Source of the DNA: Sternotherus odoratus | Lineage: Eukaryota; Chordata; Testudines; Kinosternidae | Assembly (NCBI GenBank): GCA_032164245.1 | Contig: JAVMKO010000002.1 | Location: 90,967,340 to 91,031,339 of the forward strand | DNA length: 64,000 nt | Direction: 5' to 3' | Part shown: in pieces, positions 46,653 through 58,986 of the stretch | How positions within the stretch are numbered: the stretch's first letter is position 1 | How the letters are laid out: the number at the start of each line of letters is the position of its first letter | Translations under genes and position numbers: made by a program | The notes under the pieces: generated by a model | Told to the model about the DNA's origin: nothing | Database searches by the model: none | The model's input: the letters and a program-made list of their open reading frames with translations, nothing else

Positions 46653-47141
46653 CAGGGTTTCTCAAACTGGGGGTCGCGACCCCCCGGGGGGTCGCCGAGC
46701 TCCTGCCACCGCAACTCGCGGCGACTAGGGCTGGGGCGCAGCCGGAAGCCTGCCTGCGGTGGGTGGGCTGCCAGCTGCGCCCCGGCCCCCAGTCCCCGCA
46801 GCAGGTGGGCTCCCGGCTGTGCAGCGGCCCCCAGTCCCCCCCAGCGGGCGGGCTGGCGCACACCCAGCAGCCCGCCCGCGGCGGCGGGGACTGGGGGCCG
46901 GGCAGACCCGGCAGCCCGCTGGCAGCGGCGGGGACTGGGGGCCGGGCGGACTAGGTCTGGGGTGCAGCCGGCAGCCCGGCGGGGAAGGGGGGTGCGCGGG
47001 GGGCGGGGGGGCCTTGGGCGCAGGGGGGGGTCGGCGCTTTTTTTTTAAAAAAAAAATTCTGCGGCTTTTCCGCGGAAGGGTCGCGAGGGGCCGCCAGAGC
47101 ACAAAAAGGGGTCGTGGTCTCAACAAGTTTGAGAACCACTG
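46653..47141. mobile_element. non-autonomous hAT element with exact 8-bp target duplication
   Basis: Starts CAGGGTTTCTCAAACTGGGG and ends CAAGTTTGAGAACCACTG, inverted ends of a common hAT type. ACCTAGGG flanks both sides exactly (46645-46652, 47142-47149). The interior is very GC-rich with repeated CAGCCCGC and GGGACTGGGG motifs; overlapping frames on both strands are compositional. Confidence 0.9.
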
Positions 47142-47146
47142 ACCTA

Positions 47147-47271
47147 GGGTGACCAGACAGCAGGTGTGAAAAAAAATCAGGATGGGGGTGCCGGGGGTAA
47201 TAAGATCCTATATAAGAAAAAGACCCAAAAATCGAGATTGTTCCTATAAAAATCAGGACATCTGGTCACCC
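47147..47271 (+). mobile_element. GGGTGACCAGA-ended short DNA element
   Basis: Inverted ends GGGTGACCAGA and TCTGGTCACCC with TA on both sides (47145-47146, 47272-47273), which fits a Tc1/mariner-type target. Interior has AAAATCAGGATGGGGGTG, CCTATATAAGAAAAAGACCC and ATCAGGACA. No coding capacity. Its left edge overlaps the hAT target duplication at 47142-47149. Confidence 0.75.
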
Positions 47272-47840
47272 TAAATTCACCCAGTAAGAAGCATGTGCTG
47301 AGAGAGACAACTTTTGCTTGAATTCACTTTGGCTTGTTAAGTTCTGTATTAGTTGCATTTTACATTTTATTTCTTTGTAACCAATTCTGACTATTATGCC
47401 TCATTACTTGTAATCATTTACAAAAATCAATCTTTCTGTAGTTAAACTTGTTTTATCTAAACCAGTGTGTTTGGATTGAAATGTGTGGGAAACTCCATTT
47501 GGGATAACTAGATTTGTGCACATGAGTTTCTATGAATAAAAGGACAGACTATATGAGCTTGTGAGAGGAGAGGGCTGGGCAGGGCAAGAATTACATTTTG
47601 GGGGGACATCTGGGAAGGGGACTTTGCTAGTGTGGCTCTGCAATGTAATTCAGGAATGACTGGCTATAGTACATGTACTGTATAGCTGGCAGTAATTTAC
47701 ACGCTGCAGGCTGTGTGAGAGCAGGCCAGGAATGGTAGTTCTCACAGCAAACCAGTGGAAAAGGTCCCCTAGATCGGAGTACTGAGGGGGCACAGCTGTT
47801 CAACAGTGCAGACTGTACCTGCCCAATATCATAGGGGGGG

Positions 47841-50787
47841 AATGAAGAACTAAAGAGAACCCTGGTAAAGGTGCTCACTCTTGGACACCCACCAAGCTGT
47901 AGTGTCTGGGTCCCACATGCTGGACTCACGTGCTTTTAAACGTCTCAAAACTAAGCAGAGTCCAGGCATTGCCTCTGCAGTGTGTGGCACACTTTGGGGT
48001 GAAAAACATTTTTCTTGCACACCCCTCTCACAGCTGAGGCCCAACAATCCCACTTCCTAGGCCCTGTAACTAGTGCCAGCTGCCCTAGCACATCCTTTCC
48101 CAGAAGTCTACCTTGTGGGCACTCTGGCTCGCAGTTCATCTCTTCAGGGGCCCATGAAAATGGAACCAAATAAATACAAGGTTGGAAAAGGGTTCCAAGC
48201 CCAGTCACTGTTTATTTGAGAGAGCAGTGTACAGATCCAAACAAAACACTAACATGCCTATATGCCATTCCCGGTCTCATTTTCCTCACCATTCTGGAGT
48301 GTTCTTCAGAGATTGGGTGTCTTTGGGGGTTCCAAGTCCCCTCTCTGGGATGTCAATCCACCAGGCTAGGCTTTTGCCTGCCCCAGTGTATTTCTTTTGT
48401 GTATCCAAAATTATTTTTAATACATATTTTAAAAATTATCTCCACCAATGACAAGACCAGGAAAGGGAAATAGAATAGAAAAACCCATGATGGCAGGATC
48501 TGAAGGTGCCTTACACAGAATTAGAAGAATCTGGCAAGAAGCACTGCTCTGCATCCTACTCCAATTTTTTTTCTACATGAAAACATGTTTCTTAATTTGA
48601 ACATTCAACAGTGAAACAAAGCCAAATTATATGCAAACAAATTAGTTCTTAATGCAGATTGGGATCAATGTAATTTGATGCTTTTTCTGGTCAGATTGGT
48701 TTATAAATGGGCTTTGGATAGCCAGTTACATCCTATACAAAGAAATACAAATTGGGTGTAAAGGTTGTTGCCTTCTATACCCACTTAGGACAGGTAGAAA
48801 GGACTACACAAGGCGTATGGTAGTAAACACTGAGTCACAATTGCCTTCATTCACTGCTGTGCTCCAAAAACAGCTGAAAAGCTGGTTTAATCGGGCTTTC
48901 TCAGTTTTCCCGGGGTGGCGTTCAACTAGCGTAGCAGCCCTGACTCATCAGTGCACGATCCCACAGTTGTAGGAACAATCCCTTGGTGCTATGGGTAGCA
49001 AGGTGAAATTTAGGGCAGCGATATACTGTTCAAACTTCACACCATAGGACTGACTTGACATGGTGCTGGGACTGTCCATGATTGGGGCTGAGTAACAGTA
49101 GCCTGAATCCACCTTTGACTTTCAAACTCTCCCCTCTTTTCCCCGGAATAACCTTTGGCATACCTCTAGAATGGTCCAGGATAATCCACAGAATTTTCAT
49201 AAGTTTACGAAACTGCCAGTCTTCAAACTTAGAGAACACCATCACCACATTATTTAATTGTAGATGGGGAGGCCAAGGTCATAGAAGAGACACCAACTTT
49301 TTTGAATGTTTTCCCCTTCCATCTCACAGCTGAGCACCAGTTGCAGCCTGTGTGTGTGTTTGATCTTCGTGGCTGAGGATTGATAAGTAAGGCTGAAGTT
49401 TTAAAGAGAATGCAGAGCACATCAAGTGATTCAGATGTCAACAGCCTCAGGAAGGGAAAATACTGTGTATATAGGATCCCCGGGCAACACAACAGACTGA
49501 CCCATCAGCCTCCCTCCGTCTGCCCTCCCATCACTAGCCCAAGCCTCTAGAAGTAAATGCAGCAGAGGAAATAAAAGAAATGAAAGATGAATCTCAGCAG
49601 GTGGCTGTGAGTGTTCAGTGACTGCCGGCCCATCCTGTCCTGTGGAACAGAAAGCCGGGCTAAACAGGAAAAGATGCAGAGTATTTTCACCGAACTGTTT
49701 CAGCTGGGTTTCCAACCTGAAAAAAGGTACTGAATGTATATTCAATGAAGAAAAAGAAAGACTTTAAACAAAATGTCTCTTATAGATCTAGATTTGTGGT
49801 GAATTCCTAGGAGGTAATTGTTATATCTAGTGACTAAAACGTGCAATACAACTGATGTCTGACTAGTGTTCACCAGCACATATTTCACTGAGAAAAGGAG
49901 ACGTGAGACAGACCAAAGCAGCTTTGAACACGTCCTTTCAGCTAAAGCCTGACTCTCCCAAGTTTAGTAGGGCATTAGCTGAAGGCTTGTGTCACTGAGG
50001 TCTGCAAGAGCTGCTCTATGAATGCAAAAAATAAAAATAAGTGGAGGTGAAATCACCAGCAAGTAAGTAATTACTGTCTTCTCCCTCTGAGGAATAAATC
50101 CACGCCAAGCAGACAAAAATATAAAGTTTCCTTTCTAGATGCAGGCTCCAAAGCCAAGAGGCACTGCACAGGGGTTTTCACAGCTTCTGGAAACATTCAA
50201 CGGTCATAAAGAACATAAACGGACTACAGATTAGAAATGAATGGAGCAGTAGGAAGGAGCTCAGTTACCCTTCTGCTGTGCTGCCCCTGGACTGACAACA
50301 TTCTCCGTTTTCCATTTGGCACACAATGGTTTTGGAACTCCCCCAGCCGAATTAAAAAGGCGCCCAAAGCTCTGTGGCCCACATGCGACCTGAGGCAGGT
50401 CACGTGGGTCCAGCAGTCCAGGTGAACCAGATCAGTTAGCACCTTGCTGCACTTTGCGATAACGAGGGAGGGGGCCAGCAAAGAAGGCTCGAGGATCAGC
50501 GCAAAAAGCAAACAGTCCTGCTTCCTGGTTTCAGAATATGATCTGGGCAGAGCAGCTCACTTGTTTCAGTCCAGATGGAAGGCAAGCTCAGTCCCCAGTG
50601 GCCCTGCAGCACACAGCAAGCTTTGTGTTTCTAGGCAGTATGTGCAAGTTAAGAACCGCCAGTATAAGCCAAACATACATTAATTTTAACAGTTTAAGGG
50701 TCCAAACAGGCACACCGAGAGTTCAGTTCTCCCCCGTGGTACAGTTCTACTCAGTGAGGGGAATGAGTGGAATCCTAGTCAGGGATT
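47841..50787. other. no recognised gene
   Basis: Short frames on both strands at 48.0-48.5 and 49.0-49.7 kb show no domains. A minus-strand segment at 47951-48208 could belong to an old retroelement but carries no motif I can name. Confidence 0.4.
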
Positions 50788-50916
50788 GGGTGACCAGATA
50801 GCAAGTGTGAAAAATCGGAACAGGGAGGTGGGGGAGGCAGGGTAATAGGAGCCCATATTTAAAAAACACACCAAATATCGGGACTGTCCCTACAAAATCA
50901 GGCCATCTGGTCACCC
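50788..50916 (+). mobile_element. GGGTGACCAGA-ended short DNA element
   Basis: GGGTGACCAGATAGCAAGTG on the left and CCATCTGGTCACCC on the right. Interior GTGAAAAATCGGAACAGGG, AATAGGAGCCCATATTTAAA and GGGACTGTCCCTACAAAATC. The left flank is TT, not TA; the right is TA. Confidence 0.78.
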
Positions 50917-52420
50917 TAGTCACAGAGCAGGCTGTGGCTCCCTGATCCTGTACCAGTGTCAGCTGGAGAAGCCTAGGAACTCTAACTCTAACTCATGCCA
51001 CTGGCTCTACGTCTTTAAGGGACTCTATGCTAGAGGAGGTTTGGCAGAGCAGAATTCTGCATTGCACATTCCCTATGCCAGACTGAGGGTTCGGGCAGCT
51101 GGCAGAGAAGCTCCTTTTGCTGGATTTATGCCAGCAGAAGAGTCCCCCTCTTCCAGAAGAAATCTCTGCTAGGCAACTACGTCCAGCATCAGTCCTTTCT
51201 GCAATCAGATCACCTGCTCTGAAGTGCAATGGAGAATCTGGCTCAGACTTTTTTTAAAATATAAACACAGAAGCAGTAGTTTAGACTTAACTCAAAATAT
51301 TCTATAAGTCACAAAACCGATCAAAATGAAACGAGTAGGATTTGTTAATATTTTCTCCATTGCCATGTGTGTGCATGGTACTTTCTAGATATAGGCCATG
51401 ATTTAGGATCTTGAAGGGAACCCTAAATAAGTGGCCAGATTTACAAGACTGCCAAACTCCTAATAGCTTTCACTAATCACATTCCTATGAGCCATTACTG
51501 AACTGGAGATATTAGCCTACGGCTATTGCTGTGTTAAAGATTTTGAAAATCTTGATCATAAGTTTTATGACAAGACCCGCGCAACTCTGAATCATGCAAC
51601 CCCCGGGGGCATTAGCAAAAATAGTTGCATGAATAAAAGTATTGGAAGTGGTCATTCTTGTGGCATTTGTATTTATCTTGACAGCCATGCTCCTGGATTC
51701 ATATAAATCTCATTTAATTTTAAAAGTCTAGTCCATATGAATGCAAAGAATCGTTTGAAAAATAATAATCCTAAAGGCTCTAACACAAAAAAAATGAAGA
51801 ACATAAACATGTATTTCTTAAGAAGCTCATGATTTTTGAATGCTTGGGTATAGAAATACTTAGGAAGGGTTTCAAGACTGCAATCTAATTAGATGCAACA
51901 GGCAAAGGAACAGGAGGGAATAAAAGAAAAATAAATTCTGAAATGTATTTTGTTTGCCTTTGTAGCTTGTCCTTGTAATTTGAAATTTCTTTGACTCTAG
52001 AAATGCATGAAAAATTTCATCTCTCAAGCAAGAGGAAAAAATAGTGAAATCTGTGTTTTTGGAAAGTCATGGAATTTTTACCATACCGTTTCATGCTCCA
52101 TTGCATAGATGTCAAGCCTTTTTTATTGCAAGCCCTGAAAAAAAAAGTTATATAACACCTACCAGAAATGTATACTGGGGCAAGTAGGTGGAGGCTAATG
52201 ATTGCATGCTGGAGTAAACATGCATAATTCATCTGCATTTACACATGCTACTATCACACTGGCACAAGTAAACTGTACAACAATATGCACCTGAGTACCT
52301 ACTAGCATGCAGAGTTATCCAGTATCCAGCAGCACTTGCCAAGTGCACATGCACTCAAAGGATCATGTTCTATTCCAGTGTACATCCTGACAACTCCTTT
52401 AAGCTCAGTGATGCTGCATT
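50917..52420. other. no recognisable feature
   Basis: Unique-looking DNA; short frames only. Confidence 0.4.
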
Positions 52421-52422
52421 TA

Positions 52423-52508
52423 GGGTGATCAGACAGCAAGTGTGAAAAATCGGGATGGGGATGAAGGATAATAGGTGCCTATATAAAAAAGGCCCAATCT
52501 GGTCACCG
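52423..52508 (+). mobile_element. internally deleted GGGTGACCAGA-type element
   Basis: GGGTGATCAGACAGCAAGTG and AATCGGGATGGGGATG, then GGTGCCTATATAAAAAAGGC, jumping directly to CCAATCTGGTCACCG. TA lies on both sides (52421-52422, 52509-52510). It lacks the right-hand ATCGGGACTGTCCC segment present in the copy at 50788, so it is 86 bases long instead of about 125-129. Confidence 0.72.
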
Positions 52509-52632
52509 TAGTTGCACTGGGCACACAATCAGCATTCAGGGGAAAGTGTGCTTGTTTTTCACTCTGACCTCAGTTTCCACCTATTGACTATGTAGTCTGT
52601 TAGGTCTCCCTGGCAATCTATTTACCCGGACA

Positions 52633-52840
52633 TTCATAGATTTAAAGGCCAGAAGGGACCACAATAACCTAGTCTGACCTTCTGCATAACAGAAGCCAGG
52701 GAACCTCACCTAGCAATTCCTGCATGAAACCCACACCTCGTTTGAGCTGTGGTATCTCTTTTGGAAAGTCAGCCAATCCTGATTTAAAGGTCAAGTGATG
52801 GAGAATCCACCACATCCCTAGATAAATTGTTCCCGGAGTC
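52633..52840 (-). mobile_element. CR1-type LINE 3' end, reverse orientation
   Basis: TTCATAGATTTAAAGGCCAG, AAGGGACCACAATAACCTAG, TCTGACCTTCTGCATAACAG, then TCAAGTGATGGAGAATCCAC and CACATCCCTAGATAAATTGT are the reverse complement of a CR1 3' end; the last part encodes the LPREVI-like C-terminus on the minus strand. Short and decayed. Confidence 0.78.
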
Positions 52841-55830
52841 AAGTACTCAAAATTAAAAAATAAATCAAATCTTTTTAAAGTGTTAGCATTTTCCTCTTGC
52901 CCAAAACAAGATCTTTCTCAGATGAATTCGATGGTTCATCTCATAAGACCACCCAGCAATGTTTAGTTTATTGCTAAAATATTTATTTTAAAGAACTGGA
53001 GGTCAGTCCAAGAATAATCATGTGTGTTATTCATCGCTTATTTGAATTATTCTGACTTCAATGAGAATAAGAGCAGGCCCCACCCTAATCTTTTAGAACA
53101 CATCTCAAGTCTCCCATTTTAGGAACTACCACTTTACAAAGGCAAAACTAACTAGCTAACTCTGATAATGAAATAGGTTAAAAATGTATTTAGTTGAATT
53201 TTGGATGCTTGGTACATGGTAGAAGTTAGTCTGCCAGTTTGTATGACCTGCACGAATAGCTTTAAGATGGTGCAGTTGTCAGTATCAGTTTATTCCAGCG
53301 GATTATAAACATACACAGCAACCGTTAGAGAGGCCATGTTATACTGATGGCACTGTGAGATTCAGAATATTATGGGTTGAGGATTTACTGGTTTAGTTTC
53401 TCATTAAACTGCTGTCACATTTTAAGGCTTGTAGAATAATGGCTTTGGCACATATAAATCGTAAATTAAAATGCTTAGCAAAAGTGCTTAGTAATGATTT
53501 TATACTTTTGCTTAAGCACAGACCTTTTGCATGTACTGTATTGATGTCTGTACTGCATGAGGAGCTAGCAGTTCATTTCAATGGCCTGCTTTCCTCCTTT
53601 GTGGCTATTCTTGTAGCAGTCCGTTCTACATTTTATTTTGTATATATAATTCATATTAAAAAGAGGTCTGTTTTTCTGTTGCAAGGAGAACATTAATAAG
53701 AGAACCCAAGATCGTTATACAAAAGCAGTCATAGCACAAATTGGCCAGCTGCCATCCAAACAGAGCTCTAAAAAAGCCCTAAAATAATGAGCATGGGCCG
53801 TTTATGAATGTATTGTGATAATAGATAAAGTGAGAACGATAACACTTCGCTACCTCGCAAAGGGGTGTAAGAATAAGTTCATTTGTGTTTGTCAGGTAAT
53901 CACAAACAGCATCTAACGTTTGCTCCATTGTATCGTTTACTTCAAAAGGCAGTTTTTTCATGAAATAAGTGGTTGGTTCTTTTAGGTGTGGAGAACTAGA
54001 GTACTTTTTGCATATTAAATTATTTTACATGCATACCCATTAGAACAAAATTTTAAAGGGGCCTCAACCCAGCCTCTAAAATCCTTAGAGCAGTCTTCCA
54101 CATCTAAATTTTGGGCTGTGCAAATACACGCATTGGATACAAATGTGTGCACATATACATTCCCAAATGTGTCGCTGCAAAAAGCTGGATATTACAACAT
54201 TTTCATATGGAAAACTGCACCCACAGCTGTGCACTTTTGAAAATATAGCGGACTATACATAAGATCATTCAGTGTAGGTGTTGCAATACCTCAGTCACTT
54301 GGGAATGAGTTAAATTTGTGTAAGGCTTCCCTAACTCATAATTTCCTTGTTTTCTTTGGAATGCACCTCAATTTTAACATTACATCTATTTTTAGCATTT
54401 TATATGACATTAATAGGAATAAATCACATAAGGACTATTCTTAATGGATCTGCAACATGTATATATATCACACACAATAATGTATTTCCATTTCACATTA
54501 ATCACAGTAGCATAAAACATCTAACAATAAAACAGATTTCTGACAGGTTTGTGCAAGTTTACATTTGTTCACCCCAGATCTCTTCTTCCTATAAACATCT
54601 TCTACTTGATATACGTCTTAATTTTTTTTAAAAAATACTCCCCCAGCCTGTAAGGTTAAGTATATCTCTGTAATCCAAGTTACTATTCCCTCTGAGTGTG
54701 CTAAAATATAAAACTAAATTTTAGGGCAATTTATGTTCTCATAAAGCAATATAAGAGATTCTGTTCCCCCTTATTACTTATACCCAGAGAGTCTTGGCAT
54801 TTCATGCACTTTAAATGAGAGACGCAGAATGCAGTCTCCTCAATAAAATTACATAAATTTTGTAAACATACACACTTGAACCAAAAAAAACCCCAAAAAC
54901 ACAAAAAAAACCACAAAAAAAGGCCTAAAATCATTGCCAGGGTTGGCAAGGAGGAATTCTAGCCTTCCCTCCGGTACATACATATAACTTCCACAGGAAA
55001 TAGAGACGGATCTGATACAAGAAATTCAGATTCAACTCCAAATTTCAAACTACCCATGCTTTGTTCAGATCTTTTCCCCTGAGCTAGAAGGCCATCTGCA
55101 AATTTGGGAACACAACTTAGTCTGGATTCAGAAGCCCCCCACAAAAGGAGCATTGATTTGGGCTACTCATTAGAACTAGTGTTACACAGATGTATAGGGG
55201 GAAACATAAATCCAAATACACATTTTTCCTCTTCAAAGTCTTTTTAAAACTCTGATGCCTGTAACTTAGTGCTGCCTGTACCACTCAGATTTCTGTGTGA
55301 GCCTCTTTGTCCCATCAGTCTCACTGTATCATTAAGCGTTAAATGCATCACAGTCACAGAAAAACTTACTGGAAGTGTTGAATGCTGTATGTATAAACAA
55401 CTTGTGTGTAATTGGATAAGTCTAAGTGAATTGGCTGACACAGCATTTGGCAACAGAAAGCTGGATCAGCTTGCAGCTGAGAAAAGCTTACCCCAGTACC
55501 TGTGAGATTTCCTTTTACAATAGCTCACTCTGGCAGAACTGCTGCCTGTGGATGATAAGGGTACTGGCTGGACTCTTGGCTATCATGCCATATACAGTGT
55601 GTGCAGCAAACTACAGAAAGGAAACCTTTTTAACTAGATGTTTGAGGATGACTGCTTAGCAGACAGTGGCATTACACACGTGGAATATAGACCTACATCT
55701 GTAACTGAACTTCATAATGGGCTTTTATGGCTCCAATATGCCAAACTATTTTCCCCTATCTGGATATGCCCAAAGTGAGGATTACAAATTCAGATTTGGA
55801 TCCAAATGTCCTGGCCCAGGATTATATAGG
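52841..55830. other. AT-rich stretch without recognised gene
   Basis: Includes an A/C-rich low-complexity tract at about 54878-54923 (AAAAACCCC and CAAAAAAAACC units). No exon-like frame or transposon ends found. Confidence 0.4.
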
Positions 55831-56260
55831 ACTAGCAAAAATACCCGGCTGTGCTCGGGTCCGTTGGAGGGGGGGAGGGAGAGGAGAGAGCTAAGCGAGT
55901 GGGGGGGGGGGGGCGTTGGAGTGGGGGGAGAGGGGGAGATTTTAAAAAATTTCGATTCTTACCTGAGGGGGGAGAGAGCTGAGCGAGTGCGGGGTCCGTT
56001 GGAGGGGGGTATTATTACATCATAACTATGTCACAGAGAACAGCAGCTGCCCAACTGATGTTAATGGGCTTTAAAGAATTTCACCCCTAGGGGGCATCAG
56101 ATGTGAGATTTGAAAAAATTTCGATTCTTACCCTGATTAGGACCCTAAAGCCTATAACTGTTCCAAATTTCAAGTCTCTAGCTCAAACGGTGTGGAAGGA
56201 GTAAGGGAACGTACATACACGCACGCACGCATACACCATTTGACTTTTATATATATAGAT
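55831..56260 (+). repeat. unclassified repeat family, short copy 3 with almost no minisatellite core
   Basis: Starts ACTAGCAAAAATACCCGGC and ends TTTTATATATATAGAT. It carries the TTGGAGG and GAGCTGAGCGAGTGCGG segments and the 3' module (ATCATAACTATGTCACAG, TTTCAAGTCTCTAGCTCAAA, CATACACCATTTGACTTTTA) but lacks the C-rich arrays. The segment TTTCGATTCTTACC occurs twice, so part of the 3' module is duplicated. It defines the minimal form of the family. Confidence 0.75.
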
Positions 56261-58442
56261 TACAGTGCCTTTTCTGTGGGTTAAATAAAGCCAGTGCACC
56301 AGATGTATGCATTTTTGAAGATTGTTGCCCTAAGCACCAAATGAAGTGGGGATAGACTACGTTGGTAAATAATATCAGGGGTGAATCCCAGCACCATTAA
56401 ACCTTATTCCTTTTTGATTGTATTTACACTTGCATATGACTTCAGAAACACATGGCAGCTCAGTATATGTTTTCCATGTTCACTACTGGCCTCAATCAAA
56501 GACCAATCCAGATTCAATTTGGTTTCATTCTGGAGAACACCAATTTCTACATATGTATTTAAACAGTGGGTACATCTCTAGTCTATGAGAATGGACAAGT
56601 GACCAAATGTCAATTCAAAATTTGGGCCTGATCCAAAACTCATTGCAGTCCATGGAAAAACTCCCTGTGACTTCAGAGAGCTTTGATTCAAGCCTTTAGA
56701 GAACAATATGGGGTAGAGAGACGTCAGCAATCTTCCTTGCTTTCAGGCCATCACCTCACTGGCCTAAAAGGGAACAAGTCAGGATAAACTGTTTGTCAGT
56801 CAACATCTTCTACATGAGAAGAAGCAAGACTACAGCCAATCCAGATGGGCAACTAAAAAGGGTGGTTTATTTCAAATTAATTGAAATGCAGTTATAGACC
56901 AAGCCAAAGAAGTTCCGCAATTCATGGATATAATTAATGTTTATTTATATTACATTAGTTTATGGTCTGTATTATTCAAGTAATTGTATCCCTTTATTTT
57001 ATTGAAAACATTAATTTGAATTAAAGAACCACATGTTATTTATATACAAGAATCTAAAAGCTATTCCTTGCCTAGGAGAAATAAAGAGTAATCAGAATAA
57101 TAGTGGACTAAAAGGATTTAAAATTTTATGGTGACCCAATCGCTTATATAAAGCTTGCATTAGATGTTATGCATCTGAATGCTTGACCCATCTCAGGCAG
57201 TTGCCAAATGGAAATTAAGGAGATTTAATGGCCTTTCAGCTTGATTAACCTTATATTATCATGAGTAAAAAAGGAAAAAAAGATACCCAATAGATATGGC
57301 AGCAAGAAAGTTTATTCGTTACAAGCTGCCTGTAGAAGTGTATTATACAAATCTATGTTAAGTCAGTCGGCAACAAGTAAGATAGTGTGCTCTGCATATT
57401 GATCTTCCCTTTGCCATTAAGTGAGGGTGAGCTCATCTACAATTCCCCTCAGTCACCGAATTAGTCTCATTCCAGAGTCAAGCAATGGTTTCACTGCAAT
57501 GCCAGGAAATTATTGCTTAGATCCAGTGCATCCAGGTCAATAAGCTATTCCTAGCTTTAACGGCTGCATGCTGGATTAATACATTATTCACTCATTTTAA
57601 TATTTTATGTTCAATTTATTGATTTATTATTAACTGTTGGAAGTATTGACATCAAACAATATTATCCAACTTCTAAAAACAGACAATTGCTTGGGATTGC
57701 TTTGTTTGAAGGATCAGCTTGTTCTCTCATGGACAGTAAATGGCTAACCCACAGGCCTGGAACACATGGGACCAAATTACACTCAACTCCTCTAGCTTCA
57801 GTGGAGTTCTGCCACCAATTTATTTCAGTAGATAATTTGGCCCCTCCCCAGTCCCCAGAGTTCAATTAGGAGCTAGTTAAGCTTAATGCTTTTAAAACTG
57901 TTTTAATGGAGAGAAATGAATTAGAGGATTTCAACTTCATCATGGACAGCAGTAGACTGTAGTGTCTGTAATGAAAGCACATCAGTATTTTGCCCTATTG
58001 TACAGTCAGTTTATTGATCAAAGAAGATCTTTGTTAGATAGGCAGATAATTCACCTTCCTCTTTGGAAGAGGTTGAAGGCTCTACAAATACTAGAAGAGG
58101 TATCAAACTAACAAAGTTTGTGATTCTCTACTGCCTTCTAGCCGAGTATCCACAGGCCCATTACATTCACAAGTCAAGCCTCACAAGGTATCATGAAATG
58201 GAATTGCCATCCTCCAGCCAGCTCTACAATGAATTCACTAGATGTGAACCTGTTATGCCCAATGGCAAGGATGAACAATGGGACACCCTACCACTTAACC
58301 TGTGTTTCCTCTTCTGTACATTTTATACTGGCATTACATTACACGTCTGAGGCCTGGACACTTCTGTAAAATACAAGACTTGAAGTGACTTGCAATCAGG
58401 AAGTCTTCAGTACAATATTCTTGGGAGAGATTTGTTTCTTTC
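56261..58442. other. no recognised gene
   Basis: AT-rich DNA with short frames. An old repeat motif (CAAATTACACTCAACTCC...AATTTGGCCC) lies at about 57770-57845. Confidence 0.4.
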
Positions 58443-58450
58443 CACTAGAT

Positions 58451-58978
58451 CAGAGGTGGGCAAAATACAGCACACAGGCCACATCTGGCCCATGGGATCA
58501 TTCTGCCCAGCTCCTGAGCCCACAGTCAGGGAGGCTAGCCACTGGCCCCTTCCTTGCTCTCCCCCAAGGGCATGATAAGGGGCATGGTAAAGGGGGTGAG
58601 GAGCAGGGATTGGAGAAGGAGCATGAGATCCTGGGGGGCAGTCAGGGGATAGGGGACAGATGATAGGATGGAGATTTGGGGTAGTCAGGGGATGGGAAAC
58701 AGGGGCAGTTGGATAGGCATGGGAGTTCCGGGGTGCCTGTCGGGGTTGGGGGTGTAAATAGGGGTTGGAACAGTCAGGGGACAGGGAGTGGGGGTGGGGA
58801 GTTGAATAGGGGGGCAGGGGGGCTGGAAGGGTTAGGAGTTCTAGGGGGGGGAGCCGGGGGGGGGGGGGAGTGGGAGGGGGTGGATGGGGGCCAGGCTGTT
58901 TGGGGAGGCACAGCCGTCCCTCCATATAGTTTTGCAACCCTGATGTGGCCCTCGAGCCAGAAAGTTTGCCCACCTGTG
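58451..58978. mobile_element. non-autonomous hAT element
   Basis: Starts CAGAGGTGGGCAAAATACAG and ends AGAAAGTTTGCCCACCTGTG. Flanking octamers CACTAGAT (58443-58450) and CACCGGAT (58979-58986) agree at six of eight positions. The interior is G-rich with GGGGA repeats and GGCCACATCTGGCCC and GATGTGGCCCTCGAGCC near the ends. The 209-residue minus-strand frame is a low-complexity proline-rich product of the interior. Confidence 0.8.
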
Positions 58979-58986
58979 CACCGGAT

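Larger units (their letters stand above)
46041..47840 (+). repeat. older dispersed repeat, possibly retroelement-derived, interrupted by two DNA transposons
   Basis: Segments such as ACAAACTATGCCTTGTAAGA, TTTGCTGATCATTACTGTCC, ACCAGTGTGTTTGGATTGAA and AACTCCATTTGGGATAACTA are ones I associate, from memory, with a long dispersed sequence in turtle genomes, possibly an LTR. The unit resumes after the hAT (46653-47141) and the short element (47147-47271). Its borders and class are not established from the sequence. No coding domain seen. Confidence 0.35.
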
